NCBI GenBank assembly: GCA_025267735.1
Contig: CM046294.1
Location: 39,679,570 to 39,743,569, forward strand
Origin: Mactra quadrangularis
Taxonomy: Eukaryota > Mollusca > Bivalvia > Venerida > Mactridae
Direction: 5' to 3'
DNA length: 64,000 nt
Each line of letters opens with the position of its first letter. Within the stretch, counting starts at the first letter, position 1. Of this stretch, positions 12,701 through 25,797 are shown piece by piece. A program made the position numbers and the translations under genes. Below the pieces are notes generated by a model. The model did no database searches. It was not told the DNA's origin and saw only the letters and a program-made list of their open reading frames with translations.

Positions 12701-15700
12701 CCACGTGATCACTTTTGACCAATCAGATTGTATTATTTCCTTTAAGTTGTAATTATCAAAAAGTGAACGTAAAATGGGAATATCATTTCAAGTATTTCAG
12801 TTAATAAAATTGTGATTATACAATACAGAAATATATGTCATATTTTGACAAATCCTGCGACTCACAATAAATATTGTTCTATTCCCTTTAATCCCAAATT
12901 TCAAAATTGAAACACAAACAAATCGGAACATAAAGTAACGGAATGTAATTATTGTGTTTTCCAGATAACTTGATAGTCGTCGCGACCTTGCAAAAACCTA
13001 AACACATCACCTATACCCAATTAATGTGGTGCATACACTTTACATTTCATTCAGAAAGGATTTTATAGACATGCAGTATGGTTCTTACTTATTGTGAAAA
13101 CTATTGATATCAATAACTGATTCGTATACTTACCCCATGCATATTCAGTTGGTAAAATAGCAACACGCACACGGGGTATACTAATTTATTTTGATGCTTG
13201 AATATAAAAGTATCAACCTCATATCTTACTTTTTGTATCAATATGTCACCTGTTTTTAGCTCGAGTTACATCAGTTTCATTGACACCATCTTACTCTCAA
13301 GTTAATATCAAAGAAGACACAGCTGTAGAACTTACATGTAAAACATCAACAGCAAGACCTGCAGCCTCTGTATACTGGTATATACATCCAAATGGTAACA
13401 GTAATGATATAACTAAGATCACAGACAATATCACTACAACGACTGATTACAATGATTTCAGTGTAATCACCAGTACTCTACACTTCGTACCAACACGTCA
13501 ACATGATAGTATGAAGATATATTGTGAAGCAAGTAACTCTGTCAATACAAATCCAGTGAAATCAGACACGGAGATATTGTTAAACGTTCTGTGTAAGTAT
13601 ACTGTATAACAACTGATACCAATAAAACACTATAATATTCACTCTAAGTGTACAAACTGATCATGACTAAAGCACACTCACTAATTAGATATTTGAAATG
13701 TCATTTTTTTGTAATTATTTATTACTTTAAATAACATATACAATGTACATAAATATTTACATATGATCAGTGATTATGCAGTTAAATCTCGTTAATCTCG
13801 ATTATCCGAATTCATAGGGAACGAAAAAAACATTCGGATAATCCGGGATTTCGGATAAAGCGGGTTTCGAAGGTCTTGGAAATTAATATAAGTTAAGTTC
13901 ATTAATAATTCGTATGTGTATACATGGTATAACTTGCTGCTTCATTTTAAACTCCCTGGTTTTGTTGATTCTATGTGACTAAATATCAAAATCTTTGCTA
14001 GTAGGCCTATGTCTTTTCTTAGTTCGAAGTGATTTAAAGCTAAAATCTGACATCGACGTACTGTGTGTAGTTGATGACGTCATATATTCTGTAAAATTTC
14101 AAGCAAACTAGCATGTAGTTTAAACTATTTTATTTACAATACATACACAATCACATCTATAAAACTAACAAATAATTATTTATACGTTAAACACATAACA
14201 TTAACAATAAACATTACAAACATTAAGACAACGGAGGGTTGAGGCTAAGTCACGAACGAATAATATTGATTCCGACAACGGAAGGTATGGTTTAAGTCAC
14301 TGACGAATAACATTGAGTCATTGTCGTCACATTATAAAGTCAATAGTTTTTTAAGAATGAGGTGAATTATCGATAATAGAATGATTTAGTCAGAAAATAC
14401 CTGTCTTATATACGTAAATTTTATTTGTAATTTTAACGAAATAAGGACAAATTTAAAGGCATGCGAAAACATACTGAACACTTTCAACTTTGATATTTTA
14501 CGGCACTCATTCAAAAAAATAAATAAAATCAGAAAACAAACAATAATTTTAATAAAGTCAATTTAATAGTGAACACAAGTTAACTTTAATTGATAATTAC
14601 GACTGTAATAACTATTTTAAGACAATTTACGCTCAACGGTTTGCAAAATCAATATCGACGGTTTGCAAAAATAATATCAATTATGACACGTCTTTACAAT
14701 ATACAACATACAGGTGCGTATGTTTTTCACGCCCTTTTGTCTACGTCTCTAAAATAAGAGGACATACCTATCGTCAGAGTTGACCGCCTTCGGATAAAAG
14801 GTGTGAAAATCTATAAATTTCTTAACGTAGGGACCAAAATTTAGTTTGGATAATCCATGATATTCGGATATTCCATTTCGGATAAAACGGACTTTTTTAC
14901 TATACGTTATATAGCAAAATGTTCGGGACCGAGAAATCATTTCGGATAATCCATGTTATTCGTTCGATCCGATTTCGGATAATCGAGACTTAACTGTATA
15001 TGATGTTTTATTTGTAACACTATCATTAAATTGAAAATACATATACATGAATATTGGTATTTGGTTAAAAACGTATCAATAGATTTTCATTTATAGAGAC
15101 ATAATATAAGTGTGATTATTTATGAAAGCAATTTTGGCCCATGTAGAAAAAAACTTAAAATATCGAATAATGAAATATTCAAGTTAAAAAAATCTACATT
15201 GATACATAGTATCATTGTGACTTAATTATAAGTTGTAAACACATCTTTCACATACAGTTTTGAAATAGTCCCGACTTTTGAGATAATGATTTTTGAAAAA
15301 ATATGGTTTAACTGTTATATACAAGTGAAGATAATCTATCAGTTTTATTTGGACATAGCATAATAACCTACGATAACAATATTTTAATTTCTGTTTTGTA
15401 TAATTTTGTCTACTCAATATATATTATATCCGTTAAGTTTTATACGTAATACTTTGTTTATTTATTACTGTATTCAACACAATAGATATTCCTTCAACAT
15501 GACATCCCTACAATGTCATCCTTCAACATAACATCACAACAATGAATAAACATACTGAAAAATGATTTTTTGGTTCGCTAGGTAAAATTTTACTTATTGT
15601 TAAAAGCAGCAGCTGTTGACTATATTTACAAAATAGAAGGCATTGCAAATATGTAAAGCAAATGTGTTAAGAAAAATTGTTTAAACGTATTTATTTTGAT

Positions 15701-18700
15701 CAGATTTCTTCTTAATAAAACCAATGTGAGAGATAAGTCATGTTGTATAGGTCAGATATAATACATCACAATGTCTTTTTTTCAGACAAAGCAGACAATC
15801 CGTATATTGTCCAAGGTAGAGAATATCGTGTGATAGAAGACACAATTGGGATGTTCATATGTACTGTCGAAGGTGGAAATCCGACACCAACATTATCTTG
15901 GAGTTGTAAAAAGTTTTCACCAACAATCCAAACAACAATCAACTCAGATGGAAATGTCACTACAACATTAACATGGAGTGTATCAAGAATACATGAAGGA
16001 ACATGTATATGTACATCTACACAAACCAATTTTACAAATGAGACAATAGATGTGTCCGTAGTTGTATTATGTAAGTATACTTTTTGTTAAGTCTAATCTT
16101 CATTATAGTTTTACGTACACGCATTTTGATGTTTAAGTTTTCATCAATACATGCATTATTCATCGATGTATATTTCGAAATATTCGTTAATATTTTCCCA
16201 ACGGTAAAAGACAACTCATTTCAAGCAGGTCGGAAGTCATGATTTATTATAATAAGATGTGTGAACACTATGTTTCCGTGGATTGCGTTTAAAACTGTGT
16301 TTTAAAAAGTCGTATATTTCATTTTTGTCTGCAAAGAAGATTTCCGTTATATATTCCATTAGAAAAATGCTATATTTATTATAATCCACACATGCAAATA
16401 GACGCTTTCCACACCTTGCTTTTATACTGAGTACTTTATAAAATATTGTCTCGGTAAATACTTAACCATTTTATGTTTATAAATGCTTATGTAAGTTATA
16501 TATATACCTGAGTTGTTGATAATGCTGTGTTAATTAATGTTTCCAGATCCGCCATCAAAGCCAGAATTTGAGGTAAATGAAAATATTATTGACGGTAATA
16601 TTTCATTTATAGAAGGTACAACAAGAAATATAACATGTACATCTAATAGTAAACCATCCCCAGATAGTTATACATGGACAGGACCTTCTGTTACTGCTTC
16701 TCCAAATCAATCTATACTTACTTTCAATACTATAGAGAAGAAAAACGCTGGAGAATATGGATGTAGTGTACGTAATACAATGAATATATCAAATGGAGTT
16801 CCATTTAATGGTACGAACAGTAGTACCGTAAATATTGTTGTGTTTTGTAAGTATTTTGGTTAGTTAATGAACACGTTGTTGATGCTTCCATCTACGCATA
16901 TTGATATAATAAAACATATCGTTAAATGACATTATGATGTTTATCATCTCTACAACATACAAATGCAAGGAGCAAACAGACGTTTACTTGTTATGAATGT
17001 TTTATCATGTTCTAAAATTCCATATTTTGCGTCTGTTAAGTCTTTAAAGTAACTCATTTCAATATAAATGTGACATTTTCCAATATCGGTTTGTAATTTA
17101 AGTTATACCAGCATGTAATATCAGTGTGTATATGACAGGAGTGCAAGTTAAATATGCGTTTAACTATTTATGCTATACTGTTTTGTGGTTTTTTTTTTCT
17201 GTAGCTGTCTTAGGGCCCGTTTCATCAAATTGAAAAAAAATGAAAAGGAGTTAAAAATAGTTAACCCTTTAACTAGCGCCATTCCAGATATAAATGTAAC
17301 ACTATCATTTGTATCAATATTTGGTATTGCAGACCCTCCTGTTGCATCACAGATTGATAATAAGTCAATACTTCGAGGGGAAGGATTAACTATCAAGTGT
17401 CCATATAAAGCTGGAATGCCAGTTAAAACATCGTTCCTTTGGACCAGGAGTATAGATACCGAAAAATGGGAAAGTGAACAATTACATATACCATATGTTG
17501 AGAAGAGTGATGCTGCAAACTATTCCTGTAATGTTTCTAATATAATGTTGCCAAGTGGAGAGAACACTTCATACACTGGTCAAGACACTCAAAGTTTCTA
17601 TCTAGATGTATTATGTAAGTATAACTATCGATTAATTGCAAATGCATTGTATATCATTTTGTTTTTAGCACAAACCTATTGATAATGGTTTTGTATTGAT
17701 TTAATTTGTGTAGATTATGTGCACATTATCAAATTTAACAACTCATTTTAATTCACATTTTACAATAAGTTTGTGGGTTTTAATGTATTCAGTAACTACC
17801 ATTTACAAGAAGTGGACCTTAACATGTAAAAGAAATAATGAGGAATGTCCGACAAGGAACACATTAAAATACATATTTGTACATATTTTACTTTGTACTT
17901 TTTATACAGATGAAGCTATTGTAACATCGTTTACAATTGATGGATATGCAAGCACAATTGTGATTAAAAATGAAAGTGATCCAGTCCAGTTTGCCTGCAA
18001 TGCTGACAGTAATCCGATAGCTACTATGACATTAATTTACGACAATAAATCATTGAATACTGAAATATCTAACAATGTGAATTACAACATATCTGAGGCA
18101 GTATGTTTAGATACAGGAAGATACATTTGTACCGCGAAAAATATTTACAACAAGAAAAGTATTGTTAGCAAAAAGGTGCAGCTTTTTGTCAATTGTGAGT
18201 AAAAAAAAATATTTTCCTATTGCATTAATTATTCAGTAAGGAAATTGAGGAACTGTTTACTCAATTTCTCCAGGTTTAGTTTCAATTTAACAGTATTTTC
18301 CATTTACAGAATGCTTTTGAATTATGTATATGGAATGCAATGCCTTAGCCTACTACGTAAACTCTATTTTTAAAGTTTTGGTATAACTCATCATTATAAT
18401 GTCTTGAATGCAAGTAGTTACTTCATACAATGCAAAATCATTTAACCACTACTTTCTCCTACATGAGAACTAAATAATTGATTTATAAAATTTTATAAAA
18501 TAGATAATAGAAAATAAAATTATGTAATCAGTGTATATGCGTTGTTCTGATAACAAAAACGCGTTTGTTTTAAAGTTGCTTACGTTATTTAGATGATGAA
18601 TACTTTATCCCTTATAAAGCATTATGTACAACGTTTACAGGTTATCCTAGAACTGCAGATGCAGAAGAACGTCAGAATATCACGAGCGAAAAGAACGGTA

Positions 18701-21700
18701 CCATAACAATGACATTGAATGTAGTAGCATATCCACCACCGACATTTATCTGGTATAAGCTGGTTGAGGACGATTGGATGCTACTAAATGATACTGACAA
18801 CTATTCACTCAGCTATTCTGATGTCCAATCTAATCTGACAATACGCAGTGTTGGTACGAGCGACTTCACAAGTTATAAAGTACATACTGAAAATGATTTT
18901 GGTCAAATGGATCCACTTTATTACCTTTCACCATATGGTAAGTTAGATCGTTTCGTAAATATAAATTAATTAATCTGATTGATTATATTTATACATATTA
19001 TAATCGCTTTCAGAATGATATCAACTATTTCTATACTAAGATGTACTACATACACCTGATTCTTCATTTACTCAAGGTTTGATATTTTGAAAGAATGCAT
19101 TATTCAGTAAATGTCATCTTTTGCAATTTTACTATGTTTTTTTCTACAATAAGATTATGTTGTTTGAACATTTTCTGCTGTTGTTTAACAACTTGGTGGA
19201 ATGCAATTCGCATCGATAAGGAGCTTTTCCGTTTCAGAAAAGTTGTATGAAGTTATGAATACACATGTTTTTAGACAAGAATATTTCTTTAAATGATTGT
19301 GTTTACATTTACATATCCATTTGTAAAATGTAACAATGACTAAAATGAATGGCTATTCATTTTAAAAATTTAATTTAACGTTAACCATATCCAACAAAAT
19401 GCCAGTATTACTGAATTGTATTTCATATATGAATATATTATCTTAGATAATTATCAGATTATTAATAAACTTTTAAACAGATAAGCCAGATCCTCCGATA
19501 AATTTCACATATATTGAAAGTCGTACGACAACATCATCAATTCATCTTGTATGGACACCAGGATTTGATAATGGACCACCGCAGACATTTAACGTCAAAT
19601 ATAAAAGAAGTTCAGACAATGTTTGGAACTATCATAATGTTTCTGATAATGGTGAATCAACCATTGATCTTTTATTGACTGGTTTAACTGAGAACACACA
19701 ATATGTATTTTTCATATTTGCATCAAACGTAAAGGGAAATTCATCCGAGATAAGCTTTACTGCTACGACATTAAAAGGTAAATAACTATCCGCTACGTTC
19801 TATGTATCTGATAAATGACATGCTTTATATTTATTTGAATATGCACGTTTACTTTAAATAGTGCACACGCATTTCAAAGTATAATCAAATGTCAATTGCT
19901 AATAGTTCTACTTTATTCCATTGTTTTATAGTCTACAACAAATAATTACAAGTTTCGACTAACTAAATAGTTCATATGATATCGATGGAACGAATTCATG
20001 TGAAAGGCATTAATCATTTTTATGCTAGAGCTTCTAAATTTTAACGTAGGTATACATAAACCAGTATTCTTACATATGCACGAGCGCTTTCACGCTTTAT
20101 TTAATGTGACGCCATCTATGCTGTATTATTGAACAAAATATAGCTCGTGACGGCTGTTATAATTCTACTCCCACGTTAAATGAGCAAAGCCGAAAATAGT
20201 GCCCGAGTTTAAAAGGGTTGACTTTAATAGGACCATGGAACATGTCAGTAGATGTAAAACATGTACTAACCTTATTACATGAACGAAAATGGTCAAAATT
20301 GAGTTTAAAGCGATTCTAGCATAAAAATACCTACTTCGAGACGTTTTTCAAGTCCCAGCATTTCCCGGTTTCGCTGTCTCATTTTATCCTGTCCTCCATC
20401 CGTCGATCATGCCAGCCATTTTACAAAAAATACAAAGATTTAAATACCCAAACTGTGCATAGCATAATATAATGATACTGGCTACGTGTAATCTTTCGAG
20501 TTTCATAATTATCCAAGCTGACACTGACACGAGCAGCGCTGATTTTCAAAATATCAATTCTTTTTTGACACGTGTTCATAAATCCAATTTAAATCCAACC
20601 TTTTAAAAAAGTGTCAATTAAATTGTCTGATAATACACTACTATCCAGTTAACATCCAATTATTTAAGCAGTATTTGCAATATTCCGTCGAAAACATCGA
20701 ACTTTGAATTTTGCTACATCATCATGTGTATATAAAATGTCACTCACTAAGGGCAAGGTCAAATGTTTTGTTTATTTCACGGCGCTTATTTTTTAGAATA
20801 ATGTTAAACACACAAACAAAACTATGACAATTCGTATTTAGATTTTGTTTCCTACTTTTTAATTAAAATTCAAATATTATTTGTTTGGAATTAGAAATGC
20901 CTATCTATGAGAAAGGTGTAAATAATGTTCGGCCTTTGAAGTAGGGGGATACATATATCATTTCTAGGGATGTAATTTGCGATGTTAGAATCGAAATAAC
21001 TTACAGTTGTCTATATTAGGTTGTCTTATAAAACATAGGCACTCGTTTGATGCGCTAATTTAATTATTTAATCATACGCGCATCACAACTCGTGCCTAAG
21101 TTTAATTAGACAACAAAATATAGACAACTGTAAGTTATTTCTTAATTAAATTCTATCAGCAACAATTGATCTTTAACTAAACGGACGAATTTGATATCAT
21201 TTTAGCCATAGAGAACCCATCTAACAGTCCCGGAGCATTGATTGGTGGTCTTACGGGTGGAATCAGTGGTGTTGTTATAATTGTTATAATTATAATAGTG
21301 GTTATTAGAGGATATCCATTGCTGAAAGGTAAGTAGATAAACAATTGCTTAGTTTTTCGTTTTAACGTGCGGTTGTTAAATATACCACTTCCAATGTTTT
21401 AATGTCTACTACATGCTATAAAACATGACCCATGATATATGCACACACCACAGTGAGGTCATTGTTAAGTATTTTATTAATTGTCCACATTGAGGAATAT
21501 AACAATTTTAATAATTAATTGAACAGTGGGATATTTTCACGTCAATAACATAAATATAAAATTAATAAATTGATTTAATTGTACTCTTTTCATTGCAGGA
21601 AGGGGTAACAATGGCCAAGATATAAAAAGGTAATATACATTTTTTAAATATCAATATTTTTGTAATTATTAGGTCCGATTGTTGAAACACATGCCGTAAT

Positions 21701-24123
21701 ATAATCACTCGCATAGAATAAATTACAAACCAAAGTCCCTGGACATATTATGGAATTAGAAAAATTCGATTCACAAACAAGAAGAAGTCTGATCAAGTTT
21801 CAAAACTAAATTTAATTGACCTAAAGCAGATTCAAAATGTTTTATGCAGTATGCGTTATTGTACAAATTGTTTTTATTAAAACATCTTATGGCATCGATA
21901 TATACATAATATATGTTTGTTTTGTATTTTAGACCTGATTCTGACGACTCCGATGACGAAGACGGTAAGAACATAATTGTTTAGTAATCACACACTTAAT
22001 TAATGTATAAGAACAAATGTATGAATATGTGAAAACACTTTTGTCCTAGATATCTAATAATGTTCATGTTGCATTCTTTATCATCAGCAATTTTTATTTT
22101 AACGAATTCATGATAATCAATATGACAAAAACATTCTGAAGTGTAATTGTTTAATTGCCATGTTGCCATTAACATTAACTGCTACGTAATTATTGCAGAT
22201 GTACTAAACATAATTATTGTTATTTTATGCACAGGTTTGGTAGATAATCCAATGTATGAATCATCAGGCAATGTCGCAGCAGTTGCCTCAATATCAGCAT
22301 CAACATCAACTGATATTTACTCTAAACCAGTAAAACCTAAGAAACCAATTGTACCTGGTAAAGGAGACATATACGCTGTTGTAAATAAGACAAAGAAACA
22401 AGGTACATTTTTATGAGTCTTAGGCCAATCAGAGCTTAGAACGTACGCTTAGAATAAATTCGAACTGTATTGATATAAGTTGATACATAACAATGTTAAA
22501 TAAGGAAAACACTAATTGAACATTATGATATTAGTGCATGACTTAGATGGTGTTTTTAGCACATGAATCATATTCGATGGATGATGTCTTTAAAGCAATC
22601 ACTAGTGCTTTTCACAAAAAATCTTACGAAATAAATCTTCGTAAGTCTGTTTCTTATAATTAGCACTTCAAAGTCAGACGGATAATAAGCATAACTTTGA
22701 CATAATGTTCAAAATGTGTACACAATTCAAATATATTTAGAATTGATAAGCCAGAAAATGAGCGTATATTTCTTGTTTTTGACATACGAATGTTGTTTTC
22801 GAAAAAAAAATTGTGAAAAACACTACTGATTTGGAAGATGCATGTTCGTACGAGGTTTTAAATACAAACATATATAGTTCGTAGAAATATTCTTACAAAT
22901 AAGAGAAGTATTTTAATTATGTCCTCGAATATAGGAATCGTCTTTATTATAAATATTACAACCATTTTTAGATAAATATACTTAGATCAATCTTTCGGAA
23001 TTAGTGTTTGCTTCGAAATATAAAAATACATTTCCATAAGAAACATTATCGTAGATTCTAGAAATATAACACATATTGTCATCCATTTGAAGTTAGCACC
23101 ATTTATTTTTTACAGAAAAACAGGGAATCGATCAAGCTACTTTAGGAAAAAACAAAAAGCAAGACGGTATGACAGTAACTAGAAACTAAAACAATTTGTA
23201 ACGTGTATTAATAGGTGAAACATGAGTAAATAGGTCATAATAAGTTTAACTACTTTAAAGTAATTTTACAAATAAAAGTCAAATATTTGACATTGAAATA
23301 CGTCATATATTAATGTATATTGTCAAATTCAACTTTGAAACGAATTTGTGTTCAAATTTTGATTAATCAATTCAATGTTTTAAATGGACAGTATGCACCT
23401 GGTATACATGGTTCTTGAAAATGATTTATATCACTTTATTGATTATGTCATATGTTTAAAAGGAAGAATGTCCTGTGTATGATTCTACCCTAATGATTTA
23501 CGTGTTTATTACATATTAGCTGATGTTTACGAGAATTTTGAACTTGATAATAACCCAAAAGAGAAACAAGACGTCAAACAACCTTCTCCCGGGGATCCAG
23601 CTTCTAAAGAACCAAAGGTAATTCAAATAATGATCAATACTTTTTTTGTTTTAATCAATATTGTCGTTTTAGTTTCGATTTATGTGACGCATCGTCTTAG
23701 TAAAGTTTTCCTAGTCATCTAACACAACTTAATTCATGTAGATATAAGAGTCGCGGAAATTGTTTCTGGGCATGATCTAAATCTCTGATTCGAATCCCGG
23801 TTGATTTAACTGTTTTATTAATTTGGATGGCAAATATCGTTTATTCTACATAAATGCAAAGTTTTCAGTAAATTACTAATGAAAAGTGAAAACCATTAAT
23901 GTCCATTAAATATATTACTAAAGTGTTATTTGTATATCAATTCAATTTACAGTTGAAGATTGTTAACAAGGATGGTTTGATTTATGCTGATCTATTATTT
24001 AATGGTAAACCACCAGGAGAGAAGATGGTTATCATTGGTGATGATCCTACACCATATTCACAAGTTGATTTCACAAAGAAAGCTGACCCACTTCCTGAAA
24101 GTGATGAAGAAGATGAAAAATAA
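9734..24123 (+). CDS. Locus A: Ig/FN3 transmembrane receptor with ITIM and ITSM tail
   Basis: Exons: 9734-9773, 10541-10900, 11454-11810, 13260-13592, 15786-16070, 16547-16846, 17333-17614, 17910-18194, 18641-18937, 19481-19777, 21206-21328, 21599-21629, 21933-21964, 22235-22402, 23116-23166, 23520-23617, 23953-24123. All have GT..AG borders; together they give 3510 nt, 1169 residues, with no internal stop. Order: signal peptide (from exon 1 into exon 2), eight Ig-like domains (about 14-846), FN3 (847-945), transmembrane helix (about 957-980), cytoplasmic tail to 1169. Eight Ig plus one FN3 is the architecture of nephrin/Sns-type adhesion receptors, but the tail carries LIYADL (Tyr1124, ITIM form) and TPYSQV (Tyr1148, ITSM form), which in vertebrate immune receptors bind SH2 proteins such as SHP phosphatases and SAP. 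The role as a cell-surface recognition receptor is inference. Exon sizes match locus B almost one for one. Confidence 0.85.
10541..11810 (+). CDS. Locus A exons 2-3: two N-terminal Ig-like domains with extra cysteines
   Basis: Exon 2 (10541-10900, 360 nt) and exon 3 (11454-11810, 357 nt) each encode one phase 1-1 domain. Each has the usual Cys pair (LVC..ILAC; LIC..YMC) and Trp (RWTY; VTWN). A second pair lies inside the domain (GQC..TAC; GKC..FTC) and a Cys-x-Cys or Cys-x-x-Cys cluster at the start (CSC; CTYC). The same cysteine pattern recurs in loci B and D, so it is a family trait. Exon lengths in B are identical (360 and 357). Confidence 0.8.
11926..12056. repeat. Fold-back element, 56-bp arms and 19-nt loop, in locus A intron 3
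   Basis: Left arm 11926-11981 (from GAATTCATAGAAACTG) pairs with right arm 12001-12056 as a reverse complement with two mismatches; the loop is 11982-12000. In the nuclear transcript this would form a long, nearly perfect hairpin. No protein is encoded. It may be a fold-back MITE; the target duplication is not clear. Confidence 0.85.
13260..18194 (+). CDS. Locus A exons 4-8: five middle Ig domains
   Basis: Exons 13260-13592, 15786-16070, 16547-16846, 17333-17614 and 17910-18194 each encode one Ig domain with phase 1 ends. Cys-Trp-Cys patterns: VELTC..VYWY..IYCEAS; MFIC..TLSWSC..CICTS; NITC..TWTG..YGCSV; IKC..FLWT..YSCNV; QFAC..YICTAK, the last lacking the usual Trp. Donor sites are mostly T|GTAAGT. 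Locus B keeps the counterparts of exons 4, 5 and 8 at the same lengths (333, 285, 285) but lacks those of exons 6 and 7; locus C keeps exons 7 and 8. Confidence 0.8.
13779..14996. mobile_element. Pogo/Tigger-like non-autonomous DNA transposon in locus A intron 4
   Basis: The left end begins CAGTTAAATCTCG and the right end, reversed, begins CAGTTAAGTCTCG. Both continue into TCTCGATTATCCGAA and then several TCGGATAAT repeats facing inward. Such subterminal ATTATCCGA repeats are typical of Tigger/pogo-type ends. The 1.2-kb interior shows no transposase on either strand. It sits wholly inside the intron between the third and fourth Ig exons. Confidence 0.75.
18641..18937 (+). CDS. Locus A exon 9: membrane-proximal Ig-like domain without cysteines
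   Basis: The exon encodes 99 residues with the Ig landmarks PPPTFIWY and a C-terminal SYKVHTEND strand. The positions where the disulfide cysteines belong hold Val (LNV and YKV). The counterparts in B (39565-39858) and C (30682-30975) also lack both cysteines, so the loss is ancient and conserved rather than decay. Phase 1 at both ends. Confidence 0.75.
19481..19777 (+). CDS. Locus A exon 10: fibronectin type III domain
   Basis: The exon starts DKPDPPINF and shows IHLVWTPG, FNVKYKRSS, a TGLTENTQYVFFIFASN block and a closing NSSEIS, the standard FN3 strand pattern with Trp, Leu and Tyr landmarks. It is 297 nt, phase 1-1, immediately before the transmembrane exon. Counterparts are 38953-39249 in B and the first 297 nt of 29585-30004 in C. 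Confidence 0.85.
20016..20328. mobile_element. Small MITE in locus A intron 10
   Basis: ATTTTTATGCTAGA at 20016-20029 returns as an exact reverse complement at 20315-20328, and the similarity continues inward with mismatches. No coding content. The target duplication is unclear, so the class is not assigned. Confidence 0.6.
20993..21141. repeat. Fold-back element with ~63-bp imperfect arms in locus A intron 10
   Basis: The left arm 20993-21055 (GAAATAACTTACAGTTGTCT...) pairs with 21078-21141. The outer 25 bases match exactly; the inner part carries mismatches. The loop is about 22 nt. It ends about 65 bp before the transmembrane exon, so the hairpin would form close to that exon's acceptor in the pre-mRNA. 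Confidence 0.8.
21206..21328 (+). CDS. Locus A exon 11: transmembrane segment
   Basis: It encodes a short stalk (IENPSNSP) and a Gly-rich, Ile/Val-rich helix (GALIGGLTGGISGVV then IIVIIIIVVI), closed by Arg-Gly and a short basic stretch. This is a typical single-pass type I anchor. In B the same exon is 114 nt (38213-38326). In C the equivalent sequence is fused to the FN3 exon. Confidence 0.85.
21599..24123 (+). CDS. Locus A cytoplasmic tail exons with tyrosine signalling motifs
   Basis: Exons 21599-21629 (31 nt, phase 1-2), 21933-21964 (32 nt, phase 2-1, acidic DSDDSDDED), 22235-22402, 23116-23166, 23520-23617 and 23953-24123. Visible motifs: DNPMYESS (NPxY form), DIYAVV, DVYENF (YxN, Grb2-binding form), LIYADL (ITIM form) and TPYSQV (ITSM form), then an acidic end ESDEEDEK and TAA. 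Locus B keeps the counterparts of exons 22235-22402, 23520-23617 and 23953-24123. I could not find counterparts of the two tiny exons or of 23116-23166 in B. Binding partners are inferred from vertebrate motif rules. Confidence 0.8.
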
Positions 24124-24623
24124 ACAGGTTGTCTTTTGTAATGGTGGATATCACACTGTATATAATTTATTCGTTATAACCAGATTTTGTATTTTTTCAT
24201 GTATACTTTAATGCATGTTGTTGTGTGATTGTATTACTGGATTAAAGTGTCACTTAAAGTATTAGTGTTGATATGAATCATATATTTTCGTTCAGCTAGT
24301 GTTGCTAAAACATATTACTATACTGAAGTCTGCGTATTAATATAACATTGTATTTAAATAGTGTTTTGTTATTTATGTACACAGTGTAGTGTGTTGTTAC
24401 GTCAATCAGTAGAATATAAATGCATTGAATTGTATTCAAATGACCTATGAAATGTATATGTTTATTATGTATAGTTTATATGCTTATTGATCATTATGCT
24501 GTGTAATAGAATATATTTATGTCAAAATCGACATCATCTATTGTGATAATACTACTGTATGTTTGTTGAATTTATTGATGAATCGGAAATAGTTTCAGAT
24601 GAACACAAAGGAAATTAGACGAC

Positions 24624-24629
24624 AATAAA
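24624..24629 (+). promoter_or_regulatory. Candidate poly(A) signal of locus A
   Basis: AATAAA lies about 500 bp after the TAA stop at 24121-24123. Earlier hexamer variants are possible in this AT-rich 3' UTR, so the site is plausible but not certain. Confidence 0.45.
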
Positions 24630-24823
24630 AACGAGCTGCTGAAAATGACTTGACCACTTCAGCTCAGTTTTATCACTCTGGCAAAGGTTGTGGATATAAA
24701 TTGAATCACCAAACTGTTATGATAAAATCAGATTAATATTTATTTCGTTATATTATTATACACAGATATTAACAAAACAAGTTGTTATAATTCAGATAAT
24801 ATACAATATAAAACGATGTTTAT

Positions 24824-25797
24824 ACCTATTTCTCGTATTCTCGGGGTTTCTCATATTCTCGGGACGTAATAAAAATGGTCCGAACTAAAGCATGCGACGA
24901 TTTGTAATATCCGAAAATACGTCAACCTTTTAACTCTGATCAATATCAAACTCGCTCCAAGTACAAAATACGACAAAAGACTGCTTGAAACCCTAAATAT
25001 GAGAGATTAAGTGTGTTAAATTGGCAATTTTATATGGAAAAACTTCATATTCCCCCCCCCCCCCAAATAACTATTTAACGACTCGTTTTTGCAAAAGCCG
25101 ACGAAAGTAGGTCATGCATCATTATCACATAGATGCTTTGTCACACAAAGGTTAAACCCTAATAAATTTTACATTGCAGTTCAGAAAGTGTGTTCCACAC
25201 CAATTGAAAACAAATTAAATACACGATTATTCTTGTGCCTTATGTTTTAATCAAAATTGAGCTGTGACCTCTGATAACCCCTTAGATTTGGCACCTCAGT
25301 ATGGGTTTTCAAGGTACACTGTGAGTTTCTGAGCATCGGATGTTTTTTAAACTTAAATTGTCATTTTTTCATATATATGTTAATCCTGATATAATGTCTC
25401 TTCATACTCAGTACCATAGCACAGTTGAATGTCCGCTTGAATATAAAAAAAACTAATTCCACAGATTCAAAAACTAGCCAAAAGGTTTTATTTGAACTGA
25501 ATTAGAATATCTGAACTGAATTGTAGAATAAACATGTCACATAGAAACGAGCCTTGACAGCCAATCAAAAACCCCAAGAATATGAGAAAGCTTTTTAGTG
25601 ATTCAGAGTAACAGATAATCATTTTAAAACAGCAAAGTGACATATTTATACTTTAGTTTCGCTATTTTTGTTGCTTGTACATTGACGAAAGTTTTGTGTA
25701 TTTTTTGCCACAATATAAATTTAAGCCATTCCTCTTATTTGTGCCTAATACGCAAGTATAGTCTTAATCCCCCGAGAATAGAAGAACACAGGATACT
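24824..25797. repeat. Probable non-autonomous DNA element with TTCTCG..CTCGGGG ends
   Basis: Near 24831-24865 the sequence reads TTCTCGTATTCTCGGGG followed by TTTCTCATATTCTCGGGA. Inverted counterparts lie at 25572-25590 (CCCCAAGAATATGAGAAAG) and 25768-25785 (CCCCCGAGAATAGAAGAA). Such inward-facing subterminal repeats resemble pogo/Tigger-type elements. No transposase is present. A run of 13 C lies at 25052-25064. Ends are approximate. Confidence 0.45.

Noticed and set aside
15766..16029. Minus-strand frame across an Ig exon of locus A
   Set aside because: Antisense shadow of exon 15786-16070.
23740..23815. tRNA-like stretch with GATTCGAATCCCGG
   Set aside because: Only a B-box-like match; no cloverleaf could be formed and no A box at the right distance. 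At most an old SINE scrap.
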